DNA of 64,000 nt from Streptomyces koelreuteriae. Its GTDB lineage: Bacteria > Actinomycetota > Actinomycetes > Streptomycetales > Streptomycetaceae. Position 1 is the first letter of the stretch; the number at the start of each line of letters is the position of its first letter. The translations under genes and the position numbers were made by a program. Where the stretch lies: NCBI RefSeq assembly GCF_018604545.1, contig NZ_CP075896.1:5332001-5396000 (forward strand). The letters run 5' to 3'. This document shows positions 9,432-18,136 of this stretch, piece by piece. A model generated the notes under the pieces. The model had not been told where the DNA came from, made no database searches, and saw only the letters and a program-made list of their open reading frames with translations.

Positions 9432-9523
9432 CACCTCCCATCCCGTGGTGCGGGCGGCGCAGTATGGCGTCCGCACCACCGGCCCCTGCGCTCTTACTCC
9501 CCCCGATACCTCATGGAGATGTC

Positions 9524-12500
9524 ATGTCCTCGCCCCCATGGTTCCGGTCGCGCAGACCGGCCTGGCGCAGCGGCCGTCGTGGTGCGGCGGTGCTGCTCGG
9601 CCTGGCGTTGTCGACAGGCTTGCTTCCGCAGTACGCACCCGAAGCCGCCGCCGATGAGGGCATGAAGTGGCCCAAGGCGCAGACGAACCTGGACGATCCG
9701 GTCCGTGGCAGGACCGCAGAGCCCAAGGCCTTCAAGAAGACCGACCAGGCTGAGAAAGCGGCGGTCCGTCAGGCCGACGACGTGCGCTGGCCTGCGGCGG
9801 GCAGTGCCGGGGTCGAGCTGTCCGGCAAGGCCGTCAAGGCCGCTGGGCTGCCGGTGCGGGCGAAGGCGGCCGGAGGCAAGAAGGCCGCAGAGTCCATACG
9901 CGTCGAGGTGCTCGGCCGGAAGGTGGCTCAGGCGGCCGGCGTCGACGGCGTCCTGTTCACCGTGGCCCGCTCCGACGGTGAGGCCGCCAAGGGCAGCGCT
10001 CAGGTCACCCTGGACTACTCGGACTTCGCCGGCGCATACGGCGGCAGCTACGGCTCCAGGCTGCGCCTCGTCCAGTATCCGGCATGCGTGCTGACGACGC
10101 CGGAAGAGAAGGGCTGCTCGACACCGACGCAGCTGAAGAGCTCCAACAACGCGGTGGCGGAAACGCTGACGGCGACGGTGAGTGCCGCCGGAGACGCTTC
10201 CGGCCCGGCCCCTCAACTCCACCAGGCCCGGTCGAATGCCGCCTCCGCCACCGTCCTTGCCGCCACTGCGAGCGGCGGTGGTGACGGCGGGGACTACAAG
10301 GCCACCGGCCTCTCCTCTTCGTCCGAGTGGGGCGTCGACACTCGGTCCGGCGCCTTCACCTGGACCTATCCGCTGACCACGCCGCCCGTACCCGGTGGCC
10401 TGCGACCCAGTGTCGGCCTGGGCTACAACTCCCAGTCGATCGACGGCCAGACGGCCACGACCAACAACCAGGGCTCGTGGGTCGGGCAGGGCTTTTCCTA
10501 CGAGCCCGGCCACATCGAGCGCCGTTACAAGCCCTGCGCCGACGACGGCCACGACGACACCTATGGCGACCAGTGCTGGGCGTACGACAACGCCACACTC
10601 GTCCTGGCCGGCGGCTCGTCCGGCGAGATCATCATGGACGACGAGAAGGACAGATGGCGGCTCAGCAACGACGACAACTCCAAGATCGAGAAGCTGACCG
10701 GTACCACCAACGGTGACAACAACGGCGAGTACTGGAAGCTGACGACCACCGACGGCACGCAGTACTTCTTCGGCCGCAACCGGCTGCCCGGATACAGCAG
10801 CGGCAACGAGGAGACCGACTCCACCTGGACGGTCCCCGTCTACGGCGACGATCTCAAGGAGCCCTGCTACAAGGCGACGTTCGCCGACGCACACTGCGAT
10901 CAGGCCTGGCGCTGGAATCTCGACCACGTCATCGACCCGCACGGCAACGCCATGTCGTTCTTCTACGGCAAGGAGATGAACCACTACACCCAGGGCCTGA
11001 AGACGGGCGAGAACGGCAAGCCGTACGTCCGTGGTGGGTACCTCAAGCGCATCGACTACGGCCAGCGCGAGAACAAGGCGTACTCGACCAAGCCTGCGGC
11101 CCAGGTCGTCTTCACCACCGGGGAACGCTGTCTCGGCGCGCTGACCGACTGCGAGCCCGGAGATCTCACGGACGCCACGGCCGCCAGATGGCCGGACGTG
11201 CCCTGGGATCAGAACTGCAAGGCGAGCACCAAGTGCGTGGGTCAGAACTCGCCTACCTTCTGGACCCGCAAGAAGCTGACGAAGATCACCACTCAGATTC
11301 GTACCGGCGACTCCCAGTACAGCCCGGTCGACGAGTGGAGTCTCACCCACCTGCTGACCGACAACGGTGACGGCTCCAAGGCCCTGTGGCTCGACCGCAT
11401 CGACCACACCGGCAAGGCCGGCACCGATGCGTCCCTCCCGTCCGTCAAGCTGTACGGCAAGCAGTTCCCCAACCGCGTCGACAAGCCCGGCGACAACATT
11501 CAGCCCTTCCACCGCTACCGCCTGTCGGGCGTGGAGAACGAGACAGGCGGCGCGCTCAGCGTCGCCTACGCTCCCGCCGAGTGCACTCCTGCCGACCTGC
11601 CGGCCGAGGACGCCTCCAAGAGGCGCTGCTTCCCGGTGAAGTGGAACCCGCCGGGCGAGGAGGATCCCATCCTCGACTGGTTCCACAAGTACGTGGTCGA
11701 GTCCGTGACCGAGACCGACCTCACCGGTGGCAACCCCGACCAGATCACCTCCTACACCTATGTCGGTGACGCCGGCTGGCGCAAGAGCAGGGCCGACGGC
11801 ATCAGCAAGGCGGAGTACCGCACGTGGGGCGACTGGCGTGGCTACGGCAAGGTGCGCGTCGTCACATCGAAGGGCACCAACTCGGCCTCCAACACCAAGA
11901 CCGAGCACGTCTTCTTCCGCGGCCTGGACGGTGATGTGAATGCCGGCGGCACCGCCCGCTCGGCATCGGTGACCGACTCCAACGGAGTTTCGTACGAGGA
12001 CACGGACTGGAAGGCCGGCCAGGAACTCGAAACCATCACCTACGACGGCTCCCAGGTCACCGAGAAGTCGGTGATGGTGCCGTGGACCGTGGTGACGGCG
12101 ACCGATGCAGAGAGCTGGGGCACCCGCAGAGCGCGCTACACGGCGAACGGTTCGACCGACACCTATGTGGCCCTCGCCACCGGTGGTTGGCGGCGCACCC
12201 GGGCGACCACCTCGTACGACCCGGTGACCGGCCGGATCCGCCAAGTCGATGACTATGGCGAGGTCGGTGTCGCCGACAACCAGTGCGTCCGCACCGAGTA
12301 CGCGGACAGCGAGAGCCGGCACATGTACGCGTACGTCTCGCGCGTGGAGAAGGTCGCCGTCGAGTGCGCCGTGGCGCCCGATCGCAGCACGCAGGTCATC
12401 TCCGACGACCTGTCGTTCTACGACGGCTCCACCACGCTGGGCGCCGCGCCGGTCAGGGGGGATGTGACCACGACCAAGCGGCTGGAGTCGCACAGCGGCC

Positions 12501-15500
12501 AGACGGCGACGTACCGGACGACCGCCGTGACGACGTACGACGACTTCGGCCGTCCGCTCGTGGTGAAGGACGCGGAGACGGCCTCGTCCTCGACGGCGTA
12601 CACCACGTCGACCGCGTACACGGAGACGTACGGCCTGGCCACCAAGTCGGTGGTGACCAACAGGGCGGGCTGGACGGCCACCACGGAGTACGCACCGCAG
12701 TGGGGTGTGCCGACTGCCAAGGTCGACCAGAACAAGCGGCGCACCGAGCTGGCGTACGACGGGCTGGGCCGCCTGACCTCGGTCCGGCTCCCCGACCGCA
12801 TCGGTCTGAGTCCGTCGATCAAGTACGAGTACCTGGTCCGCGCGGGCGACGACGCGACCGCCGTGCACACACAGAAGATTGAGGAGGACGGCAAGTCGTA
12901 CGGCAGCGAATGGACGCTGTACGACGGCCTGCTGCGGCCCCGGCAGGAGCAGACAGAGGGGCCAGGTGGCGGCCGAATGGTCGCCGACACCCTCTACGAC
13001 GGTTCCAACCGCGTGGTAGAGGTCAACAACACCTACTACGCTGCGGGCGCCCCGTCCTCGAAGCTCTTCGAGCCGGTCAACGCCGACCTCACCGGGCAGA
13101 CGGTGACGGAGTACGACGGGGCCGGCAGGGTCACCGCCTCCGTCTTCAATGTGCAGGGCGAGGAGAAGCACCGCACGTCGTACGCCCACGGTGGCGACCG
13201 CGTCACCACGACTCCGCCGACAGGCGGCACGAAGACCACGGTCGTGAAGGACGCCCGCGAGCGCACCACCCATCAGATCCAGTACCCCGAGGACGGTGAC
13301 GCGGTCACCACGTCCTACGGCTACACCCCGGCCGGCCAGCTCCAGAAGGTGACGGACGACGCCGGAAACGCCTGGACGTACACATACGACCAACTGGGCC
13401 GCAAGAAGAAGGCTGTCGACCCTGACACCGGCACGTCGGAGTTCACCTACGACGCCCTGGACCGTCAGACGTCGGTGACGGTCAACGGTGACAAGACGTC
13501 GACCAAGTACGACGAGCTGGGCAGGGCCGTCTCCACCTGGCAGGGGGAGCCGGAGACCGGTACCAAGCTGTCTATGTCGACGTACGACTCCGTCGCCAAG
13601 GGCGAGTTGTACGGCGTTTACTCCTACAAGGACAACGCGATCCACTCGTCGGTCACCTATCCGACCCTCGACGCCGACAACGACTACCAGCCGGTCTCGA
13701 CGAAGTACTTCCTGTCGAAGACGGCCGAGCCGCAGCTGGGCGGGACGTACGAGTTCACCGCACAGTACAACGACGACGGGACACTGAAGGGCGAGGGCCT
13801 GCCCGCGGCGGGCGGTCTGCCCGCCGAGGCCCTCGGCCACACCTACGACGGGCTGCAGCGGGCGACAGGGCTCAACTCCTCGCTGGGCGGACTCAGTTAC
13901 GTCACCAGCGTGTCGTACTCGCCGACCTCGGACCTGGAGCAGGTGGAACTGTTCACCGGCGAGTCGGCCGCGAAGAAGACGCTGCTCAACAACACGTTCG
14001 AGGTCGGGACGCATCGCCTGATCAACACGAGCGTCAGGGTGGAGGGCGCGTCCAGCGCCGCCTACGACGCGGACTTCACGTACAACGCTGTCGGGGATGT
14101 CCTCTCGATCGCGGACACGCCCGGCAGCGGCCCGAGCGACGTGCAGTGCTTCGGATACGACGGCCTGCGCCGTCTCACCGACGCGTGGACCTCGTCGGTG
14201 ACATCGAACGGAGCCAAGGGCACGGGCAGCGCGGACGCGGCCTGCACGGCCGGGGCGTCGTCCTCGACGGTCGGAGGGGTGTCCCCGTACTGGACGGAGT
14301 ACGCCTATGACGCGATCGGCAACCGCAAGAGGGAGGTCCGGCACGGCCTGAACGGCGCGCCGACCTCCACGCGGACCTATGCCTACGGGGAGAAGTCCGG
14401 CCCGAACGGCACGGATTCCGGTCCGCACACGGTGTCGTCGGTCGTGGAGAAGAAGGCGGCCACGAGCACCACGCCCGCGGTCACTTCTCAGGACACCTAT
14501 ACGTACGACGTGTCCGGAAACACGAAGACACGAGTCCTGAACGGTGACACCCAGTCCCTGGACTGGGACAAGCAGGGCGAGCTCACGAAGGTCACGAACG
14601 CCGACGGCACGGTGACGCGGTACACGTACAACGCTGCGGGCGAGCGGATCCTCAGGGACACCTCCGGTGAGAAGACGTTCTACCTGCCGGGTATGGAACT
14701 GCACCTGGACAAGTCCACGTCCAAAGTGACGGCGACCCGCTACTACTCGTTCGGCGGCATGCGGATCGCCATGCGGGAAGCGGGCGGCGTCCACTACCTG
14801 GCGTCGGACCACCAGGGCACGGCGCAACTGGCGGTCAACGCGAAGACCGGCGAGACGACGCGCCGCCGCACGGACCCGTTCGGAAACGCCCGTGACGAGT
14901 CCAAGTCGTCGGCGTCATCACCGGGCTGGGTCAACGACAAGGGATTCGTGGGCGGCACAGTGCAGGCGTCCACGGGCCTGACCACGCTCGGGGCACGCGA
15001 GTACGACTCCGACACGGGCCGCTTCATATCGGCGGACCCGATCATCGACCACACCGACCCGCAGCAGATCAACGGCTACTCGTACAGCAACAACAATCCG
15101 GTCACCTTCTCCGACCCGAGCGGCCTGAAGCCCGACGACTGCATTCACGTCGGGATCACCTGCACCCCGGAACGCAACGGCGGGTGGGATGTCAAGGCGA
15201 CGGACACCTACTACACCTACTACGGCGTCAAGAAGCCGAAGGAGGCGCCGGCCCAGCACCGGGCGCGTCAGCAGCAGGCCAGGGCGGACGCTGCCAAGCA
15301 GCGGACGGTCGCCGTCGCCAAGGAACTGGCGACGATAGTCGCGGACGAGCTGGGCATCACCGATGCGCTCGACTGCTTCACCACGGGGGCGTTGGGCTCC
15401 TGCGGGGCCACGGCACTCAACGTGGTGTCGTCACTCGTGGCCGGCGGACCGCTGGCACGGCTGGCCGCGAAGTACTGGAACAAGATGGACAAGGCCTGGG

Positions 15501-16375
15501 CCCTGATCAAACGGATCGGGGGCCTGAGCCGCAGATTGTGGGACAGCTTCCAGGACTGGCGCAAGAGCGGCAAGGCGGCCGACGAGGCGACGGAGGCCGT
15601 GGGCTGCAACAGCTTCACGCCCGATACCAAGGTGTTGATGGCCGACGGTTCCGCCAAGAAGATCAAGGACGTCGACATCGGCGACAAGGTCTTGGCGACC
15701 GACCCGAAGACGGGCGAGACCAAGGTCGAGACGGTCACAGCCGAGATCAAGGGCAAGGGCCTCAAACACCTCGTCGAGATCACGGTGGACGTCGACGGCA
15801 AGAGGGGCGCGAAGACGGCTTCGGTCACGGCGACCGATGGTCACCCGTTCTGGGTGCCTGCGCTGAGGGAGTGGGTCGACGCCACTGATCTGAAGGCGGG
15901 GGAAGGGCTACTGACCGGCGCGGGGATGCGTGTCCAGGTCACTTCCGTGGAGCGGTGGACCGCCGGTTCGGCCACGGTTCACAACCTCACCGTCAGCGAC
16001 TTGCACACGTACTATGTGCTGGCGGGCGAGACGCCGGTTCTCGCTCACAATGCAACGCCAGGTCAGAAGTGCGATCTGACGCTGGGCGCTGGCCCGAATG
16101 CCCGAGAGGGAGTAGGTCTGGAGAACGGTGACATTGAAGCAGATGGCGTTCGAGATCTGATCAATGAATCCGGAAATAAGCACGGCTGTCACACTTGCGA
16201 TGCCACGACCCCCGGCACCAAGGACGGGGACTGGATTCCAGATCATCAGCCGCCGTCTAGTCTCGTCGATCCCGGATCTCCTCAGACGGCGTATCCTCAC
16301 TGCCTGCCTTGCGCTAGGAGGCAGGGTGGGGTCGTCTCACAACTTTCACAAGGAAAGAGCAAGAAGGAATGGTAG
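9524..16375 (+). CDS. RHS-repeat polymorphic toxin with HINT domain and C-terminal Cys/His nuclease-like toxin
   Basis: The protein has 2283 residues from ATG 9524 (GGAG SD 7 bp upstream; signal peptide ending about residue 45). The shell part starts near residue 255, and YD-type RHS repeats (such as YDQLGRKKKAVDPDTG and YDALDRQTS) run from about residue 880. The RHS core (YYSFGGMRIAMR, LASDHQGTAQL, GAREYDSDTGRFISADPI) ends with DPSGL at Asp1864, the usual cut-site motif. A HINT domain spans Cys2028 to His2175-Asn2176-Ala2177 (CNSFTPDTKVLMADG, DGHPFWV, VLAHNA). The last 106 residues form the variable tip: CHTC (2222-2225), DHQPP (2240-2244) and YPHCLPCARRQGG (from 2257), which looks like a zinc-bound treble-clef/HNH-type nuclease. 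Export and release of a toxic C-terminus into competitors is the family model; the exact toxin activity is inference. Confidence 0.88.
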   Translation: MSSPPWFRSRRPAWRSGRRGAAVLLGLALSTGLLPQYAPEAAADEGMKWPKAQTNLDDPVRGRTAEPKAFKKTDQAEKAAVRQADDVRWPAAGSAGVELSGKAVKAAGLPVRAKAAGGKKAAESIRVEVLGRKVAQAAGVDGVLFTVARSDGEAAKGSAQVTLDYSDFAGAYGGSYGSRLRLVQYPACVLTTPEEKGCSTPTQLKSSNNAVAETLTATVSAAGDASGPAPQLHQARSNAASATVLAATASGGGDGGDYKATGLSSSSEWGVDTRSGAFTWTYPLTTPPVPGGLRPSVGLGYNSQSIDGQTATTNNQGSWVGQGFSYEPGHIERRYKPCADDGHDDTYGDQCWAYDNATLVLAGGSSGEIIMDDEKDRWRLSNDDNSKIEKLTGTTNGDNNGEYWKLTTTDGTQYFFGRNRLPGYSSGNEETDSTWTVPVYGDDLKEPCYKATFADAHCDQAWRWNLDHVIDPHGNAMSFFYGKEMNHYTQGLKTGENGKPYVRGGYLKRIDYGQRENKAYSTKPAAQVVFTTGERCLGALTDCEPGDLTDATAARWPDVPWDQNCKASTKCVGQNSPTFWTRKKLTKITTQIRTGDSQYSPVDEWSLTHLLTDNGDGSKALWLDRIDHTGKAGTDASLPSVKLYGKQFPNRVDKPGDNIQPFHRYRLSGVENETGGALSVAYAPAECTPADLPAEDASKRRCFPVKWNPPGEEDPILDWFHKYVVESVTETDLTGGNPDQITSYTYVGDAGWRKSRADGISKAEYRTWGDWRGYGKVRVVTSKGTNSASNTKTEHVFFRGLDGDVNAGGTARSASVTDSNGVSYEDTDWKAGQELETITYDGSQVTEKSVMVPWTVVTATDAESWGTRRARYTANGSTDTYVALATGGWRRTRATTSYDPVTGRIRQVDDYGEVGVADNQCVRTEYADSESRHMYAYVSRVEKVAVECAVAPDRSTQVISDDLSFYDGSTTLGAAPVRGDVTTTKRLESHSGQTATYRTTAVTTYDDFGRPLVVKDAETASSSTAYTTSTAYTETYGLATKSVVTNRAGWTATTEYAPQWGVPTAKVDQNKRRTELAYDGLGRLTSVRLPDRIGLSPSIKYEYLVRAGDDATAVHTQKIEEDGKSYGSEWTLYDGLLRPRQEQTEGPGGGRMVADTLYDGSNRVVEVNNTYYAAGAPSSKLFEPVNADLTGQTVTEYDGAGRVTASVFNVQGEEKHRTSYAHGGDRVTTTPPTGGTKTTVVKDARERTTHQIQYPEDGDAVTTSYGYTPAGQLQKVTDDAGNAWTYTYDQLGRKKKAVDPDTGTSEFTYDALDRQTSVTVNGDKTSTKYDELGRAVSTWQGEPETGTKLSMSTYDSVAKGELYGVYSYKDNAIHSSVTYPTLDADNDYQPVSTKYFLSKTAEPQLGGTYEFTAQYNDDGTLKGEGLPAAGGLPAEALGHTYDGLQRATGLNSSLGGLSYVTSVSYSPTSDLEQVELFTGESAAKKTLLNNTFEVGTHRLINTSVRVEGASSAAYDADFTYNAVGDVLSIADTPGSGPSDVQCFGYDGLRRLTDAWTSSVTSNGAKGTGSADAACTAGASSSTVGGVSPYWTEYAYDAIGNRKREVRHGLNGAPTSTRTYAYGEKSGPNGTDSGPHTVSSVVEKKAATSTTPAVTSQDTYTYDVSGNTKTRVLNGDTQSLDWDKQGELTKVTNADGTVTRYTYNAAGERILRDTSGEKTFYLPGMELHLDKSTSKVTATRYYSFGGMRIAMREAGGVHYLASDHQGTAQLAVNAKTGETTRRRTDPFGNARDESKSSASSPGWVNDKGFVGGTVQASTGLTTLGAREYDSDTGRFISADPIIDHTDPQQINGYSYSNNNPVTFSDPSGLKPDDCIHVGITCTPERNGGWDVKATDTYYTYYGVKKPKEAPAQHRARQQQARADAAKQRTVAVAKELATIVADELGITDALDCFTTGALGSCGATALNVVSSLVAGGPLARLAAKYWNKMDKAWALIKRIGGLSRRLWDSFQDWRKSGKAADEATEAVGCNSFTPDTKVLMADGSAKKIKDVDIGDKVLATDPKTGETKVETVTAEIKGKGLKHLVEITVDVDGKRGAKTASVTATDGHPFWVPALREWVDATDLKAGEGLLTGAGMRVQVTSVERWTAGSATVHNLTVSDLHTYYVLAGETPVLAHNATPGQKCDLTLGAGPNAREGVGLENGDIEADGVRDLINESGNKHGCHTCDATTPGTKDGDWIPDHQPPSSLVDPGSPQTAYPHCLPCARRQGGVVSQLSQGKSKKEW

Positions 16376-16767
16376 CTAATAGCCCTGTGGTTGCATTCCT
16401 GGCAAAAATCGAGCACGGATGCCTGATCTTGCGGGATGCGGGAAGTGACGATGACGTCAGCGACTGGGACCCGGTGTCGAGCAGCTGGTATCGAGAGGGC
16501 AGTTCACTCATCTTCGGCGTTCAGGCCAGTGTCGATGGTCCTGTCGAATGCGAGGTATGGAAGTCGGATCCGTCTGCGGTGCTCCCTGCGAACCTCTTTG
16601 AGGTGACACTCCCATGCCCGTCCGGGTGGCTCGTATTGCACGACCCGAACGAATACGCCCGAATGCAATTCACGGGATTCCGTGGGTCTGTGATTTGTTC
16701 GGTAATGGTGGATGATCCGCAGTTTCCGTCAAAGGTTCAGATCTTGCTGAGGGGAGAAGGTAAGTAG
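16369..16767 (+). CDS. Putative immunity protein for the RHS toxin
   Basis: This 132-residue acidic protein starts at ATG 16369, overlapping the last codons and stop of the toxin gene by 7 bp. An AAGGA lies too close to the ATG, while AGGAAAG at 16351-16357 is at workable spacing, so translational coupling is likely. It has no signal peptide and no recognisable domain. The position directly after a polymorphic toxin tip is that of the cognate immunity gene. My count of 16381-16740 gives about 58% G+C, well below flanking genes, as expected for a recently exchanged toxin-immunity cassette. Function is inferred from position only. Confidence 0.65.
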   Translation: MVANSPVVAFLAKIEHGCLILRDAGSDDDVSDWDPVSSSWYREGSSLIFGVQASVDGPVECEVWKSDPSAVLPANLFEVTLPCPSGWLVLHDPNEYARMQFTGFRGSVICSVMVDDPQFPSKVQILLRGEGK

Positions 16768-16899
16768 CTTCTTGACGCTCGCAGGAACGGGCGAGGCTAT
16801 ATTCAGGGGTCTCGCCCAGTTTTCTCGCATGCGGCGTGAGGGTGTAGTTCCCCTAGGGGATGCCGACCTTCCCGCGCCATTCCGAACTGCAAAGTTGAG

Positions 16900-16926
16900 G
16901 CCCCGTCAGGTGTGTCCTGACGGGGC
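16900..16926. terminator. Bidirectional hairpin terminator
   Basis: GCCCCGTCAGG and CCTGACGGGGC form a perfect 11-bp stem around a 5-base loop, followed by TTCT. It lies between the convergent immunity gene and acyl-CoA dehydrogenase gene and should stop both transcripts. The flanks 16768-16899 and 16927-16970 hold nothing else I can support. Confidence 0.85.
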
Positions 16927-16970
16927 TTCTGCATGGGGTGACGGCAGTAGTTGACGCCAACCGGCTGGTG

Positions 16971-18131
16971 TCAGCCAACCAACCCCAACTCCCGCGCGAT
17001 CAGCATCCGCTGTACCTCGCTCGTGCCCTCGCCGATCTCCAGGATCTTGGAGTCGCGCCACATGCGGGCGACCGGGTACTCGTTCATGAAGCCGTAGCCG
17101 CCGTGGATCTGGGTGGCCTCGCGGGCGTTGTCCACGGCTACGGTCGACGAGTGGAGCTTCGCGAGGGCCGCTTCCTTTTTGAAGGGGTCGCCGGCCACCA
17201 GGCGGGCTGCCGCGTCGCGCCAGGCGAGGCGGGCCGTGTGGGCCTTCATCTCCATGTCGGCGATCTTGAACTGGATGGCCTGGTTGGCGGCGATGGGCTT
17301 GCCGAAGGCGTGGCGCTCCTTGGCGTACTTGACGGACTCGTCCACGCAGCCCTGCGCCAGGCCCGTCGCCAGGGCGGCGATCGCGATGCGGCCCTCGTCG
17401 AGGATGCGGAGGAACTGGGCGTAGCCGCGGCCCTCCTCGCCCAGGAGGTTGGCGGCCGGGACGCGGACGTCCGAGAAGGACAGCTCGCGGGTGTCCGAGG
17501 CGTTCCAGCCGACCTTGGAGTAGGGGGCGGCGACCGTGAAGCCGGGGGTGCCCGACGGGACGATGATCGAGGAGATGTGCGGCTTGCCGTCCGGGGAGCG
17601 GCCGGTGACCGCCGTGACCGTCACCAGGCCCGTGATGTCCGTGCCCGAGTTGGTGATGAAGCACTTGGTGCCGTTGATCACCCACTCGTTCGTGGAGGAG
17701 TCCAGGCGGGCCGTCGTCCGGGTCGCGCCCGCGTCGCTGCCGCCGTCCGGCTCCGTCAGGCCGAACGCGCCCAGGAGTTCGCCCGAGCACAGGCGGGGGA
17801 GCCACTCTCGCTTCTGGGCTTCCGTGCCGTAGCGGAAGACCGGCATCGCGCCCAGCGAGACTCCGGCTTCGAGCGTGATGGCGACGGAGGAGTCGACCCT
17901 CGCCAGTTCCTCCAGGGCCACGCCCAGCGCGAGGTAGTCGCCGCCCATGCCGCCGTACTCCTCGGGGAACGGCAGGCCGAACAGGCCCATGCGGCCCATC
18001 TCGCGGACGATCTCGTACGGGAACTCGTGCCGCTCGTAGAAGTCGCCGATCTTGGGCGCCACCACCTCGTGCGCGAACTCCTCTACCGTGCGGCGGAGTT
18101 CCTCCAGCTCGGGGGAGAGTCGGTAATCCAT
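16971..18131 (-). CDS. acdH: Acyl-CoA dehydrogenase (AcdH-like, branched/short chain)
   Basis: The 386-residue FAD flavoenzyme opens with MDYRLSPELEELRRTVEEFA, carries the ACAD signatures FGLTEPDGGSDAG and KCFITNSG, and ends with GYGFMNEYPVARMW and GEGTSEVQRMLIARELGL. The Glu in GEGTSEVQ is at the canonical catalytic-base position of short- and medium-chain dehydrogenases. It is last in the order carboxylase beta, carboxylase alpha, HMG-CoA lyase, this gene, with only 5 bp between it and the lyase. Oxidation of isovaleryl- or other branched acyl-CoA is expected. The symbol follows the remembered S. coelicolor acdH at this locus and is tentative. Confidence 0.85.
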   Translation of the reverse strand: MDYRLSPELEELRRTVEEFAHEVVAPKIGDFYERHEFPYEIVREMGRMGLFGLPFPEEYGGMGGDYLALGVALEELARVDSSVAITLEAGVSLGAMPVFRYGTEAQKREWLPRLCSGELLGAFGLTEPDGGSDAGATRTTARLDSSTNEWVINGTKCFITNSGTDITGLVTVTAVTGRSPDGKPHISSIIVPSGTPGFTVAAPYSKVGWNASDTRELSFSDVRVPAANLLGEEGRGYAQFLRILDEGRIAIAALATGLAQGCVDESVKYAKERHAFGKPIAANQAIQFKIADMEMKAHTARLAWRDAAARLVAGDPFKKEAALAKLHSSTVAVDNAREATQIHGGYGFMNEYPVARMWRDSKILEIGEGTSEVQRMLIARELGLVG

Positions 18132-18136
18132 CGTGA

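Noticed and set aside
9494..14827. A 1777-codon open frame on the minus strand
   Set aside because: It is antisense to the RHS gene, rich in Arg/Val/Leu in a way typical of phantom frames in high-GC DNA, and has no domain. The plus-strand RHS frame has clear repeats and a signal peptide.
4237..16767. A secondary-metabolite (PKS/NRPS) cluster reading of the accessory block
   Set aside because: No ketosynthase, adenylation or carrier domains were seen. The genes encode secreted repeat proteins and a toxin.
16772..16954. Small rightward frame after the immunity gene
   Set aside because: Crosses the terminator hairpin at 16900-16926 and has no SD or recognisable sequence.
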